This document shows positions 53,235 to 62,598 of a stretch of 64,000 nt of DNA, piece by piece. The stretch spans positions 158,230 to 222,229 of the forward strand of contig NZ_LRBG01000007.1 of assembly GCF_001580545.1 (NCBI RefSeq). Reading direction: 5' to 3'. The notes under the pieces were generated by a model. It did no database searches, was not told where the DNA came from, and worked only from the letters and a program-made list of their open reading frames with translations. The first letter of the stretch is position 1. Each line of letters opens with the position of its first letter. This DNA comes from Paraburkholderia monticola (lineage in GTDB: Bacteria; Pseudomonadota; Gammaproteobacteria; Burkholderiales; Burkholderiaceae). The position numbers and the translations under genes are program-made.

Positions 53235-53843
53235 TCAGGTTGGCGTGGCTCTCGGGGTGACCCAGCGAAACGTCAGATTGATGCGCTCGCCGCTCACGCG
53301 CGGCTCCTTCGGCACCCGATGCCGCCACTGCGCCTGGGTGTCACCTTTCATCACGAGCAGGCTGCCGCCCTTCAGCGAGAACGATTGCACCACGCCGCTG
53401 CGGTTGTGCCGCAGATCGAAGGTACGCGCCACACCAAGGCTCACCGACGCGATCACCGGCTGTCTGCCGAGCTCCGGCTCGCGGTCCGCGTGCCAGCCCA
53501 TGCTGTCGGCGCCGCTGCGGTAACGATTCAGCAGCACGCTGTTAAAACGCGCGCCACTGGTTGCTTCGACGGCGGCCTTCAATTCCGCGACGGCGGGTGT
53601 CCACGCTTGCGGCACGTTGCGGATGCCCGAGTAGACGTACACCGCGTCCGGCTCGCCCTGCCAGGCGGTCAAGCGCGGCAGGGCCACACGGCCGGCGGGC
53701 GTGCCCATCATGTCCTGGCGCCATTGCACTTCGTCGACGACGCGGGCGAGTAGTTGTTCGGCCACGGCCGGTGCGAGCCAGTCGGGGTACCAGTCGACCT
53801 CGGGTGTGGGCAGGTCGTTGAAGAGATCGGTGCTCATTGGCAT
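53235..53843 (-). CDS. AlkB-like 2-oxoglutarate/Fe(II) dioxygenase
   Basis: This 202-residue enzyme should repair alkylated bases by oxidative demethylation. The iron ligands are His118 and Asp120 in [11 protein letters not shown] and His175 in WRHRVPKE; Arg187 and Arg193 in RINLTFR bind 2-oxoglutarate. The [12 protein letters not shown] segment is typical of AlkB homologues of the ALKBH2/3 type. No strong ribosome site is seen; an ATG six bases downstream is an equal alternative start. It shares a short divergent promoter with the nitroreductase gene. Confidence 0.9.
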   Translation of the reverse strand: MPMSTDLFNDLPTPEVDWYPDWLAPAVAEQLLARVVDEVQWRQDMMGTPAGRVALPRLTAWQGEPDAVYVYSGIRNVPQAWTPAVAELKAAVEATSGARFNSVLLNRYRSGADSMGWHADREPELGRQPVIASVSLGVARTFDLRHNRSGVVQSFSLKGGSLLVMKGDTQAQWRHRVPKEPRVSGERINLTFRWVTPRATPT

Positions 53844-53977
53844 GTCTGGGTGCGAGCGGGAGAGTAAATACCCTGGCTATTATGGCGAGAACGGCACGCC
53901 CGCTGCTTCACGCGCGTTGCTCTTTCATTCGACGCGGCTTTCCGCTTTCCCTCTGTTCTTTCGCACGGAGCACTTTC

Positions 53978-54562
53978 ATGACACTTTCCGATCAGGCGCT
54001 CGCACAACTCTTTCGCGACGCGCGTACCCACAACGGCTGGCAGAACAAGCCGATCGACGACGCCGTGCTGCGCGAACTCACCGAACTCGTGCTGCTCGGC
54101 CCGACCTCGGCCAATTCGAGCCCGGGCCGCTTCGTGTTCGTCAAGACGCCGGAAGGCAAGGAAAAACTGCGCCCGGCGTTGTCGGCCGGCAATCTCGACA
54201 AGACGATGGCCGCGCCCGTCACGGTGATCGTCGGCATGGACATGGCGTTCTACGAGCATCTGCCGACACTCTTTCCTCATGCCGACGCGCGCAGCTGGTT
54301 CGTCGGCAGCGAGCGCCTGATCGCGGACACGGCGTTTCGCAATTCGACGCTGCAAGGCGGCTATCTGATTCTTGCCGCGCGTGCGCTCGGTCTCGACACC
54401 GGGCCGATGTCCGGCTTCGATGCGGCCAAGGTCGACGAAGCGTTCTTTGCCGGCACGACGGTGAAGTCGAACTTCCTGATCAATCTTGGCTATGGCGATC
54501 CGTCGAAGCTGTTTGCGCGCAGCCCGCGCTTTTCGTTCGACGAAGCGGCGCGGATAGTGTGA
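53978..54562 (+). CDS. rutE: Malonic semialdehyde reductase / nitroreductase, RutE-like
   Basis: This 194-residue flavoenzyme has the nitroreductase fold with FMN-contact segments [13 protein letters not shown] and [39 protein letters not shown]. Length and sequence match RutE/HadB-type 3-hydroxypropionate dehydrogenases that reduce malonic semialdehyde. ACGGAG precedes the ATG. No rut operon is around it, so it may serve general detoxification of malonic semialdehyde or nitro compounds. It is unlinked to the malonate operon at 18-25 kb. Confidence 0.86.
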   Translation: MTLSDQALAQLFRDARTHNGWQNKPIDDAVLRELTELVLLGPTSANSSPGRFVFVKTPEGKEKLRPALSAGNLDKTMAAPVTVIVGMDMAFYEHLPTLFPHADARSWFVGSERLIADTAFRNSTLQGGYLILAARALGLDTGPMSGFDAAKVDEAFFAGTTVKSNFLINLGYGDPSKLFARSPRFSFDEAARIV

Positions 54563-54621
54563 CGGTGCGTGGGTGATGGATGGCGCGACGGGCGTCGCGC
54601 CGTGCGTTCGATGAAACCGCC

Positions 54622-54969
54622 TCAGCTCAGCAAGGCGATATAAAACACCACGGTGCCGATCAGCGCGCCGATGAAGCAGAAGCCCTCTTCGGCGTCGTCG
54701 CCATTCGAGCGCAGCCAGGCGCCCACCGCGCCGAACAGGCCCGCGATGCCGAGCGCGACGCACACCATCACGACGTCGAATAGCGCGTTTTTGCCGAGCT
54801 CGGAAAAATCGAAGTTGCGCACGCCGACGTAGAGCGCGATCGCCATCAGCGAGATGCCGACGAGTGGCAGCATCACATGGCAGCCCTCGTGTCCGACGTG
54901 ATGCTCATGATGAACATGAGGCACGCCTTCCGCGTGATGCCACAGGTGGCCTGATTTGAGCAGCTTCAT
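54622..54969 (-). CDS. Small membrane protein with a His-rich N-terminus
   Basis: I do not recognise a named family. The protein has 115 residues with ten histidines between residues 8 and 31 (clusters HLWHH, HVHHEHH, HEGCH) followed by three predicted membrane helices at about 33-50, 63-86 and 97-114. GGGGGGAGG precedes the ATG. The His cluster could bind a metal such as zinc, nickel or copper at the membrane surface. The frame runs on upstream without start support. It diverges from the metallophosphoesterase gene. Confidence 0.72.
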   Translation of the reverse strand: MKLLKSGHLWHHAEGVPHVHHEHHVGHEGCHVMLPLVGISLMAIALYVGVRNFDFSELGKNALFDVVMVCVALGIAGLFGAVGAWLRSNGDDAEEGFCFIGALIGTVVFYIALLS

Positions 54970-55398
54970 GATGTGCCTCCCCCCGCCCGATCTTTCCCGG
55001 CGACAGAACCAGTCGTGGCCGAAGCGCCGCTGCGCTGGCCCGGTGACAAGCTGGCTTGTTTCAAGCATAGCGCAGACATGAATACAACTCAAAGCCCATT
55101 TAATTCGCTTGCTTAGGCATTGAAATGCGCGGCGCGAGGCCTTGTAAGCAGGTGGTCAACATGGATCGGGACTGCGTTGCGCGAATCCCCGTCGCGCCGG
55201 GCCGGACGGCCTCCTGGCAGCAGATCGTGCAGTGCGGGAGCACGAATCTTGCGGCGGCAGCAAGGGACTGGACATGCCGGTAGAATGGTTCGCCGCATTC
55301 GCCCGTCGTCGCGCATGCGGGCACCGCCCGCCAATCGATCGCCGCCGCGCTGGCGCTGCTGCCGGCCCTTCGGCCCCCTTCCCGCCCCGAACTTCTTT
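54970..55398. other. Intergenic divergent region, 429 bp
   Basis: No gene is recognised between the His-rich membrane protein and the phosphoesterase. The stretch near 55060-55130 is AT-richer and likely carries promoters for both directions; the rest is GC-rich without clear motifs. Confidence 0.45.
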
Positions 55399-56562
55399 AT
55401 GCGACGTTCATCGTTTTTTGTCCGCTTCATCCTGATTGGCATCCTGCTGCATGTCTACGTCGGCTTGCGCCTGATTCCCGACATGCCAATCGACGCGGCC
55501 GCCCGCGGGCTGTGCGTGCTGTGGCTCCTGCTCTCGATCTTCCTGATTCCGGTCGGCATGATGGCGCGCAGCTTCAAGCGTCAGCCGCTCGGCGACCGGC
55601 TCGCGTGGGTCGGCCTGCTCGCGATGGGTTTCTTCTCGTCGCTGCTGGTGCTGACGTTCGCCCGCGACCTCGTACTGGCGTCGCTGCTGACGATCGACGC
55701 GATCTGGCCGAACACGCTCACGATCGCGCATTGGCGCACCGGCTCGGCGGCGGCGGTGCCGCTGTTCGCGTTGCTGTCGACGCTGGTCGGCCTGTTCAAC
55801 GCGCGCCGACGTGCGCGCGTCGTCACGATCGACGTGCCGATCGACGATCTGCCCGCCGCGCTCGACGGCTTCACCATCGTCCAGATCACCGACATCCACG
55901 TCGGCCCGACGATCAAGGCACGCTATGTCGATGCGATCGTCGATGCGGTGAACCGGCTGAAGCCGGACCTGATCGCGGTGACGGGCGACGTCGTCGATGG
56001 CAGCGTGCCGCAGCTGAGCCGGCATACCCAACCGCTGTCGCGGCTCGCCGCGCGGCACGGCGCTTTTCTCGTGACGGGCAATCACGAGTACTACTCCGGC
56101 GCGAACTCCTGGATCGCCGAATTTCGCAGGCTCGGCTTGCGGGTGCTGCTGAACGAACACGTGATCGTCGATCATGACGGCGCGCGCGCCGTGATCGCCG
56201 GCGTCACCGACTACTCGGCGGGTCATCACGACCCCGCGCACCGCAGCGACCCGGCGGCGGCGCTCGCGGGCGCACCGGGCGACGTGCTGATCCGGGTGCT
56301 GCTCGCGCATCAACCGCGCTCTGCCGAGGCGGCCGCGGCGGCCGGGTTCACGCTGCAGCTGTCGGGTCATACGCACGGCGGTCAGTTCTTTCCGTGGAAT
56401 TTCTTTGTGCGCCTACAACAGCCCTTCACGGCGGGTCTCGCACGTCTGGACGGGCTGTGGGTTTATACGAGCCGGGGCACCGGCTACTGGGGACCGCCGA
56501 AGCGGCTCGGTGCGCCTTCGGAGATCACGCGCTTGCGGCTCGTGCCGGGAGAGCCCGATTGA
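55399..56562 (+). CDS. Membrane-anchored metallophosphoesterase
   Basis: This 387-residue protein has about four N-terminal membrane helices (residues 8-135) and a cytoplasmic or periplasmic calcineurin-like phosphoesterase domain with all metal ligands: DIHVG (Asp165, His167), GDVVDG (Asp197), GNHEYYSG (Asn228, His229) and SGHTHGGQFFP near residue 345. It resembles YaeI/YkuE-type enzymes. The ATG opening MRRSSFF starts the first helix. The physiological phosphoester is unknown; YaeI acts on lipid or general phosphodiesters in vitro. Confidence 0.88.
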   Translation: MRRSSFFVRFILIGILLHVYVGLRLIPDMPIDAAARGLCVLWLLLSIFLIPVGMMARSFKRQPLGDRLAWVGLLAMGFFSSLLVLTFARDLVLASLLTIDAIWPNTLTIAHWRTGSAAAVPLFALLSTLVGLFNARRRARVVTIDVPIDDLPAALDGFTIVQITDIHVGPTIKARYVDAIVDAVNRLKPDLIAVTGDVVDGSVPQLSRHTQPLSRLAARHGAFLVTGNHEYYSGANSWIAEFRRLGLRVLLNEHVIVDHDGARAVIAGVTDYSAGHHDPAHRSDPAAALAGAPGDVLIRVLLAHQPRSAEAAAAAGFTLQLSGHTHGGQFFPWNFFVRLQQPFTAGLARLDGLWVYTSRGTGYWGPPKRLGAPSEITRLRLVPGEPD

Positions 56563-56610
56563 ATTCTATATTCGGACTCCGACTTAATTTACCGCGACTC
56601 CTCCGCATGC

Positions 56611-56640
56611 TTGACTCGGCTTTGCGCAGCCCCCTAAAAT
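56611..56640 (+). promoter_or_regulatory. Candidate sigma-70 promoter upstream of the MgtC-family gene
   Basis: TTGACT and TAAAAT are separated by 18 bp. No closer good match was seen before the gene. Read from sequence only. Confidence 0.5.
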
Positions 56641-56775
56641 TCGCGCAATTCTTTTGACCGGAACCCCGATCTTGGACAGTAGCTGTTGTACCAGCCGAGT
56701 TTCGATTTGCCCGCTCGCTTGAGCGGCAGGCTTTCCGCGTCAGTCTCCCCTGTCGCCGTCCTGCCCTCTGGCTCG

Positions 56776-56823
56776 ATGGCGCACGTCGCTCTCATTTCAT
56801 TGTCATTACCGTACTGCTGGTGA
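56776..56823 (+). CDS. Possible 15-residue leader peptide of the MgtC-family gene
   Basis: A short frame reads MAHVALISLSLPYCW inside the long leader, ending 119 bp before the MgtC-family start codon. No clear ribosome site precedes it, so translation is uncertain. It is listed because leader peptides are common regulators of mgtC-type genes. Confidence 0.22.
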   Translation: MAHVALISLSLPYCW

Positions 56824-56942
56824 AGCGCAGCATCGCGCGATGCCACGCCGACACCGCACGCTCCGTGCACGCGGTAGACGGCGTGAGGTCGTCGCGCGTA
56901 GGCTTCACACTGCAGCAGCGCGCACGCCAACCTTTCTGAACG

Positions 56943-57650
56943 ATGACACTCGAATTTTTCCTGCGGCTTTTCACCGCCTTTGCTTGCGGCGTCGCGATTG
57001 GCCTCGAACGGCAGATGCGCCAGCGCAATGCCGGCCTGCGCACGATCACGCTCGTTGCGAGCGGCGCCTGCCTGTTCGTCACGCTTGGCGTGCTGACCGG
57101 CAATGGCGTCAGCGGCATCACGCAGATCGCCGCGTATGTGGTGTCCGGCGTCGGCTTTCTTGGCGGCGGCGTCATCATGCGCGACAAAGGCTCGATTCAG
57201 GGGATCAACACCGCGGCGACGCTGTGGTGCTCGGCGGCCGTCGGCGTGTTGAGCGGCGCCGGACATTATGGACCGGCGCTCGCGGGCACGGCGGTCGTGC
57301 TGCTGACCAACACCGTGCTGCGCGAAGTGAGCCGGATGATCAACCAGACGCCGGTTTCAAACGCCGACCTCGTCCAGGAGTACGTGCTGATGATCGTCTG
57401 CCGCGAAGCCGACGAGATCCACATCCGCACGGCGATCTCCAACTCGATGTACTCGACGCCGTTGTCGTTCCAAAGCCTGACGAGCGAAGATGTCGAAGAC
57501 GAGCCGGGCCGCATTCGCGTGACGGCGACATTGAAGATGCATCCGAAGGATCAATCGAAGCTCGAACAGATGGCGAGTCGCCTGAGCATGGAAAAGAGCG
57601 TGTCCAGCGTCAGCTGGACTGCGCGAGAAGCGGAGCCGACGCCCGAGTGA
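56943..57650 (+). CDS. MgtC/SapB family membrane protein
   Basis: This 235-residue protein has the MgtC core: ACGVAIGLERQMRQRNAGLRT, GVGFLGGGVIMRDKGSIQGINTAATLWCSAAVGVLSGAGHY and about five helices, then a soluble ACT-like C-terminal domain (about residues 150-225). MgtC proteins support growth at low magnesium and in host cells, in some cases by inhibiting the F-ATPase. Its long upstream leader hints at post-transcriptional control. Confidence 0.91.
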   Translation: MTLEFFLRLFTAFACGVAIGLERQMRQRNAGLRTITLVASGACLFVTLGVLTGNGVSGITQIAAYVVSGVGFLGGGVIMRDKGSIQGINTAATLWCSAAVGVLSGAGHYGPALAGTAVVLLTNTVLREVSRMINQTPVSNADLVQEYVLMIVCREADEIHIRTAISNSMYSTPLSFQSLTSEDVEDEPGRIRVTATLKMHPKDQSKLEQMASRLSMEKSVSSVSWTAREAEPTPE

Positions 57651-57813
57651 AGTCCGTCGCACAAGTACCCCTTTGTTCTCGTGCATCGTCTACACTTAGC
57701 TTGCAGCAGATTTAGATAATGTTAATTCCGCGTCCTCAATGTGGACTGTCCCATAACCTTCGACTAAGCTCTGTCACCGTGAATTTTTCACACTCAACCA
57801 GGGAGTCTCGAAT

Positions 57814-58068
57814 ATGGAACACGGCATCATCGCATGGCTCATCATCGGCGCGATTGCGGGCTGGCTCGCGGGTGTGCTGGTCAAGGGCGGCGGCTTCGGC
57901 CTGATTGTCGACATCATCGTCGGGATCGTCGGCGCGTTCATCGGCGGCTGGCTGGCCGGCGTCCTGCATATCTCGCTCGGCGGTGGCTGGATCGGCTCGA
58001 TCATCACCGCATTGATCGGCGCGGTCATTCTGCTGTTCATTATCCGGCTCGTGCGACGAGGCTCCTGA
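57814..58068 (+). CDS. GlsB/YeaQ/YmgE family small membrane protein
   Basis: This 84-residue protein has three Gly-rich helices with the transglycosylase-associated family pattern GAIAGWLAGVLVKGGGFGLIVDIIVGIVGAFIGG. GGGAG precedes the ATG. Family members are envelope or stress proteins of unclear function. An intrinsic terminator follows its stop codon by about 20 bp. Confidence 0.9.
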   Translation: MEHGIIAWLIIGAIAGWLAGVLVKGGGFGLIVDIIVGIVGAFIGGWLAGVLHISLGGGWIGSIITALIGAVILLFIIRLVRRGS

Positions 58069-58088
58069 GTCCGGCATCCGATGTCATG

Positions 58089-58124
58089 AAGCGCCAGCGG
58101 GCTCGTGCCGCTGGCGCTTTTTTC
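58089..58124 (+). terminator. Intrinsic terminator after the GlsB-type gene
   Basis: AAGCGCCAGCGG and CCGCTGGCGCTT are perfect 12-bp arms around a 7-nt loop, followed by TTTTTCTT. It ends the small membrane-protein message and separates it from the convergent CoA-transferase gene. Confidence 0.9.
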
Positions 58125-58171
58125 TTGCCGGTTTCCTCTGCTTTTATCGCGGCCATTGTGGCCGTCGCCGA

Positions 58172-59671
58172 TCAGGCCGGCAGCATCGACCCGGTATCGC
58201 GAAGCCGCGCATGCCATGCAAACGCCTGATCGAGGCAATGCGGCGTCTGCCCACCCCAGCGCAACGCATCGCGGTAGTAGTCGCGCAGCGGTTCGCGATA
58301 CCGCGGATGCGCGCAATGCTCGATGATCAGCGTGGCGCGTTCGCGCGGCGCGAGCCCGCGCAGATCGGCGAGACCCTGTTCGGTCACGACGACGTCGACG
58401 TCGTGTTCGTTGTGATCGCAATGCGGCACCATCGGCACGAGGCTCGAAATGCGGCCGTCCTTCGCGGTCGACTTGCTCGCGAATATCGCGCATGACGCAT
58501 TGCGCGCAAAGTCGCCCGAGCCGCCGATGCCGTTCATCATATGCGTGCCGCCGACATGGGTCGAATTGACGTTGCCGTAGATATCGAATTCGAGCGCGGT
58601 ATTGAGCGCGATCAGACCGAGCCGGCGAATCACTTCGGGATGGTTGCTGACTTCCTGCGGACGCAGCACGAGCCGGTCGCGATATCGCTCGATTTCGCCG
58701 AATACCTGCGCCTGCCGCTCCGCCGACAACGTGATCGACGCGCCGGACGCGAATGCGACCTTACCCGCGTCCAGCAGATCGAACGTCGAATCCTGCAGGA
58801 CCTCTGAATAAATCTCGAACACATCGAAAGGCGAATCGACGAAACCCGCCAACACCGCATTGGCGATCGTTCCGATGCCCGCCTGCAGTGGCGGCAGTTG
58901 CCTCGGCATGCGGCCGCGCGTGACTTCGTGCTGGAAAAATTCGATCAGATGACCGGCGATCTGCGCGGTGTCACGATCCGCGGGGAGCACCGTGGACGGG
59001 CTGTCGGCCTTGTCGGTGACGACGATCGCCGCGATCTTGTCGGGCGGAATCTCGATGGCGGGCGTACCGACGCGGTCCTGCGCGCGCACGATCGGCAAGG
59101 GCTCGCGATGCGGCCGTCGACCCGGAATCCAGATGTCGTGCAAGCCCTCGAGCCCGAGCGGCTGGGCAAGATTGATCTCGACGATCACCTTGTCCGCGAG
59201 AATCGCGAAGCTCGCCGAATTGCCGACCGAGGTCGTCGGCACGATGCCGCCGCTCTCTGTGATCGCGGCAGCTTCGATGATCGCGACATCGAGCTTGCCG
59301 AGCTGGTTCGCACGCAGCATCTCGACCGTCTCGGACAGATGCTGATCGACGAACATCACTTCGCCGCGATTGATCGCGTCGCGCAAGGTCTTGTCCACCT
59401 GAAACGGCAGACGACGTGCGAGCACGTGGGCTTCGGTCAGCATGCGGTCCACGTCGTGACCGAGCGAGGCGCCGGTCATCAACGTGATTTGCAGCGGCTC
59501 GTCCTGCTGGCGCGCACGCTCGGCGAGCGCGACCGGCACGGCCTTCGCGTCGCCCGCACGCGTAAAGCCGCTGGCGCCGACGCGCATGCCGTCGTGAATC
59601 AGGAGCGCCGCCTCGGCAGCCGTGGTGATTTTTCCGCGCAGCGCGGCGCAGCGAATGCGGTCTTCGTACAT
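58172..59671 (-). CDS. Acetyl-CoA hydrolase / succinyl-CoA:acetate CoA-transferase family protein
   Basis: This 499-residue enzyme has the class I CoA-transferase fold of AarC/Cat1 proteins. The likely catalytic Glu290 is in the conserved YSEVLQDSTFDLLDAGK segment, and IPPDKIAAIVVTD and EFDIYGNVNSTHVGGTHMMNG are other family blocks. It moves CoA between acetate, succinate or propionate, or hydrolyses acyl-CoA. The start MYEDRIRC fits the family length. It stands alone between two unrelated units. Confidence 0.91.
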   Translation of the reverse strand: MYEDRIRCAALRGKITTAAEAALLIHDGMRVGASGFTRAGDAKAVPVALAERARQQDEPLQITLMTGASLGHDVDRMLTEAHVLARRLPFQVDKTLRDAINRGEVMFVDQHLSETVEMLRANQLGKLDVAIIEAAAITESGGIVPTTSVGNSASFAILADKVIVEINLAQPLGLEGLHDIWIPGRRPHREPLPIVRAQDRVGTPAIEIPPDKIAAIVVTDKADSPSTVLPADRDTAQIAGHLIEFFQHEVTRGRMPRQLPPLQAGIGTIANAVLAGFVDSPFDVFEIYSEVLQDSTFDLLDAGKVAFASGASITLSAERQAQVFGEIERYRDRLVLRPQEVSNHPEVIRRLGLIALNTALEFDIYGNVNSTHVGGTHMMNGIGGSGDFARNASCAIFASKSTAKDGRISSLVPMVPHCDHNEHDVDVVVTEQGLADLRGLAPRERATLIIEHCAHPRYREPLRDYYRDALRWGGQTPHCLDQAFAWHARLRDTGSMLPA

Positions 59672-59896
59672 GAAAGGGGTCTCTCCATAGTCGCCAGCTC
59701 CTCCTAGTGGTGCGCACGTCTGCGGTGTGCTTCGCTCAATAGGCGGTTGCCGCACCCGTCGCGGCGTCTCGATCGGACGGCGTCGCGAGCAGGTGTTGGG
59801 TCGCGTGATAGGGTCCGCGACAGGTGTTGCGCGTGATGCAGGTTGATGCGGATACGACGCGCGATGCGGCTCGTTGGCCGCGCTTATTCGCGAGCC

Positions 59897-60115
59897 TTAG
59901 CTGCCGAAATAGAGGTTGCAGAAGCTCATCGGGCCAACGCATTCGTCGGCTTTCGCTTTCGGTGCTTCCGTATGCTTGCGCGCAGGGACTTTCTCGGCGC
60001 GCGGGCTATCTGCTTGCGCAACCTGTTGCTCCGGCGCCGCCGGTTCCGCTTGTGCGTAGGCAGCGACAGCGGTGGACAAAGAACAGGCAATCAGGACCAT
60101 CTTCAACACTTTCAT
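59897..60115 (-). CDS. Small secreted Cys-pair peptide, copy 3
   Basis: This 72-residue protein has a signal peptide (MKVLKMVLIACSLSTAVAAYAQA), a polar middle rich in Ala, Pro, Lys and Glu, and the C-terminus ECVGPMSFCNLYFGS with Cys59 and Cys66. The ending matches the two small secreted proteins near 29.5 kb: a Cys pair, then Asn/Asp, a hydrophobic residue, an aromatic residue and Gly-Ser. GGAGAATGAG lies just ahead of the ATG. It is 30 kb from the other copies and has no clear partner gene. Function is unknown. Confidence 0.78.
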   Translation of the reverse strand: MKVLKMVLIACSLSTAVAAYAQAEPAAPEQQVAQADSPRAEKVPARKHTEAPKAKADECVGPMSFCNLYFGS

Positions 60116-60253
60116 CTCATTCTCCAGGGCTTACGAGTACTGCGACGATTACCTCGAAGCAGTGTCGAAACTATATGACCGCCACCTATGCGGATAAACG
60201 GGGTCGCCCGGAAGGGATCTTTCCATCTGGCAGAAAGATCCGTGCAGCACTGC

Positions 60254-62467
60254 TCAGCGCGGGTTGAACGGCGCGTCTTTGTCGAGCAACGCGCTACGAA
60301 TGAAGTGCAGACAGCTCAGGATGCGTTGTAGATCGTGGCGCCGGCCGCGGTCCGCATGCACCGCTTGCAGTATGTCCTGCGCGAGCCAGGTGGCCGAGCG
60401 TACGGCGACAAGTGCACTTTCGAGCGCATGCGGGCCCGGGTGCTCGAAGAGCCGCGCGAGCTCGTCGCAGACGCGTTCGAGCCCGCCGCGCCAATGCGGC
60501 TGAAGGACCTCTGCGTAGTCAGCGCGTGTGGCTTCGTTGCGCAGATCTATCACGGCGTGACCGATTTCGATCGTCGCGAGCATCCAGCGAAGTGCGTCGC
60601 GTCGTCGTCGTGAACGGTGCGTCAACAGCATGCGCAGTTGCGAAGTCAGATCGTGCGTACTCGACTGGAAACGTCGGTTGAGACCGGGCAGACGGTCCTT
60701 GCATGCCGATATCGCTCTTGCTCGCAAGTCGCCCAAGATGCGCTCGACGAGCCAGCGCATATCGGCGGGAAAGACCACCGCGAAAACGAGGCCGGCGAGC
60801 AGCATCGATGCCGTGAGCGCAATGCCGTTGTTGATCAGCAGATCGGGGACGTAGCTGCCGACGTTGTCTGGCCCGGCAAGCAGACAGAAAAACACCGAAA
60901 AGCCGATGCCGTAGCCTGCCGCGCCGCGACGCGTCGCGATGAATGCGCCGAGCGCGAGCACCGGCGCGAGTACCGTGCAAAGCAACGGGAATCCGTCGAT
61001 GCCCGGGTACACGTAGCAAATGAACACGTAGCCGGTCAGCGTTGCGAACACCGCGCCGACCGCCATCTGAATGGCCATCCTGGTGGCGCTCGGCGCGGCC
61101 GACGTCAAGGCACACACCAGCGTTGCCCCGATGACGGCGAGACCGCCGCTCGGCCAGTCGGTCGCAATCCAGAACGAACCGGCGATCCCGATGACGACCG
61201 CCGAGCGCAGGAATGTAAACAGTAGGACGAAGTGATTTGTCCTGCTTTCGGGTTTGTTCATGCGGTGGGCTTTTTGCGGGTTTTGACCGCGCCGTACGCT
61301 TTGCTGTTGGCTTTCAGCTCTTCGCCACAACGATGCATAGGTTTCCGAATAATTGACCCACTCGCCAACGAAGCGATATAGCAATTCGGCAGCCGTGTCG
61401 AAGTCTGATAGCGCTTCCGCGGACGCGGCTTCGAGTGGCCGCCTCGTCTCACGTATCCGGCGTGGCAGGTTCGCACGAAAGAGGCCTAAGTCCTCAACTA
61501 CGCGCGATACGTCGGCACCTGCTCCACGATGTACTTCGAGCAAGGCTCCCAGTTCGTCGAAGCACGGTCCGATTGCTGCAAGGATCAACGCCGCATGGCT
61601 CGCGCGCAAGCGTTTGAGCAACTGATGCAGCGCATGCAGACGCGCGCATGCATCCATGAACTCGCTATTCAGACGCGCCAGATGCGCACCGCGCGAGCGC
61701 ATCGCCGAATCTTCGAAGGCGACGAATGTTCGCGTTGCTTCGAAGCCGGCGATTTCGTCGACGAAATCGGCGAACCGCCGTTCGAACTGATTGCGCTTGA
61801 GCCCGCGAGCGAGCACATCGACAGCGAACGCCGTAAAATTCGCGTACCTGATCTCAAGGGTACGTCGCAGCGCGAGGCTCGAGCGCCGCGGCAACAGCAA
61901 CGCGCTGACCGCGCTCGAACACAAGATGCCGACCGCCACTTCCGCCGCGCGCGTGAGTGCCGCGACGAACAGCCCCTGAGGCGCCATGACGTTCGGAATG
62001 CCGATCAGCGCGGCGGTGTAACCCGCGAGCACAAAACCGTACCACCTGAAATGCCGATACCGGACCGCCGCAGCAATACAGGCGCTCACCCACACGATCA
62101 TCCCGAGCATGTACAGTTCGGGCTGCTGGACGAACAGCCCACCGAGCACGAGTGCGGCCATAGTCCCGACTGCCGTTCCGAGAATCCGGTAGAAGCTTTT
62201 CGCGAGCACCATGCCGCTGAACGGTTGCATCAACACGAAGACCGTCGTCATCGCAATGCGCGGCTGCGGCAGATCGAGCAGCATTGCCATGCCCAGCGCC
62301 AGCAGACCCGCGGTGACCGTTTTCAGCAGATGCAGCCAGATCAAACCGTCGCTGTTGACCCAGTCCCGCATGGCCCGGGTGAGTGTGGGTCGGCTGAGTC
62401 GCCGCCGCATGACGCCGTGCGGACCGAAAAAGTCCGCCGGCGGCTTGATCGCATGATCGCGTTTCAT
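60254..62467 (-). CDS. FUSC family inner-membrane transporter, AaeB-like
   Basis: This 737-residue protein has the FUSC/aromatic-acid-exporter layout: two blocks of about five to six helices (around residues 40-180 and 410-560), each followed by a long soluble region. Characteristic segments are HLLKTVTAGLLALGMAMLLDLPQPRIAMTTVFVLMQPFSGMVLAKSFYRILGT and the later FIATRRGAAGYGIGFSVFF. Relatives export hydroxylated aromatic acids. The start is uncertain; a shorter version from 62410 is possible, and no strong ribosome site helps. The divergent LysR gene probably controls it. No membrane-fusion partner gene (AaeA-like) is in the window. Confidence 0.85.
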   Translation of the reverse strand: MKRDHAIKPPADFFGPHGVMRRRLSRPTLTRAMRDWVNSDGLIWLHLLKTVTAGLLALGMAMLLDLPQPRIAMTTVFVLMQPFSGMVLAKSFYRILGTAVGTMAALVLGGLFVQQPELYMLGMIVWVSACIAAAVRYRHFRWYGFVLAGYTAALIGIPNVMAPQGLFVAALTRAAEVAVGILCSSAVSALLLPRRSSLALRRTLEIRYANFTAFAVDVLARGLKRNQFERRFADFVDEIAGFEATRTFVAFEDSAMRSRGAHLARLNSEFMDACARLHALHQLLKRLRASHAALILAAIGPCFDELGALLEVHRGAGADVSRVVEDLGLFRANLPRRIRETRRPLEAASAEALSDFDTAAELLYRFVGEWVNYSETYASLWRRAESQQQSVRRGQNPQKAHRMNKPESRTNHFVLLFTFLRSAVVIGIAGSFWIATDWPSGGLAVIGATLVCALTSAAPSATRMAIQMAVGAVFATLTGYVFICYVYPGIDGFPLLCTVLAPVLALGAFIATRRGAAGYGIGFSVFFCLLAGPDNVGSYVPDLLINNGIALTASMLLAGLVFAVVFPADMRWLVERILGDLRARAISACKDRLPGLNRRFQSSTHDLTSQLRMLLTHRSRRRRDALRWMLATIEIGHAVIDLRNEATRADYAEVLQPHWRGGLERVCDELARLFEHPGPHALESALVAVRSATWLAQDILQAVHADRGRRHDLQRILSCLHFIRSALLDKDAPFNPR

Positions 62468-62584
62468 CTGAAAACAGTGCGTCCCGCTTGGTCGCTGAAA
62501 GAACCTCCGGGCAAAATCGCTGACACCGGCAGGCGAGGCGCCGATTGTAGGAGCCCGCGATGCGCGCATTAATACGATGCGTGC

Positions 62585-62598
62585 AGAACATCTGTTCT
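62585..62598. promoter_or_regulatory. Inverted repeat AGAACA-TC-TGTTCT, candidate LysR operator
   Basis: Perfect 6-bp arms with a 2-bp spacer lie in the gap between the FUSC exporter and the LysR gene, 69 bp before the LysR start. Position and symmetry suggest an operator for the neighbouring regulator. Confidence 0.45.

Larger units (their letters stand above)
56563..56942 (+). other. Long leader and promoter region of the MgtC-family gene
   Basis: There is no larger gene in these 380 bp. A promoter-like pair TTGACT/TAAAAT (56611-56640, 18-bp spacer) would give a 5' leader of about 295 nt. The leader contains the hairpin CGCTC-GCTT-GAGCG and a 15-codon reading frame. Long leaders with short reading frames are known from mgtC and mgtA of Salmonella, where they sense magnesium, ATP or proline; equivalence here is speculative. 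Confidence 0.4.
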
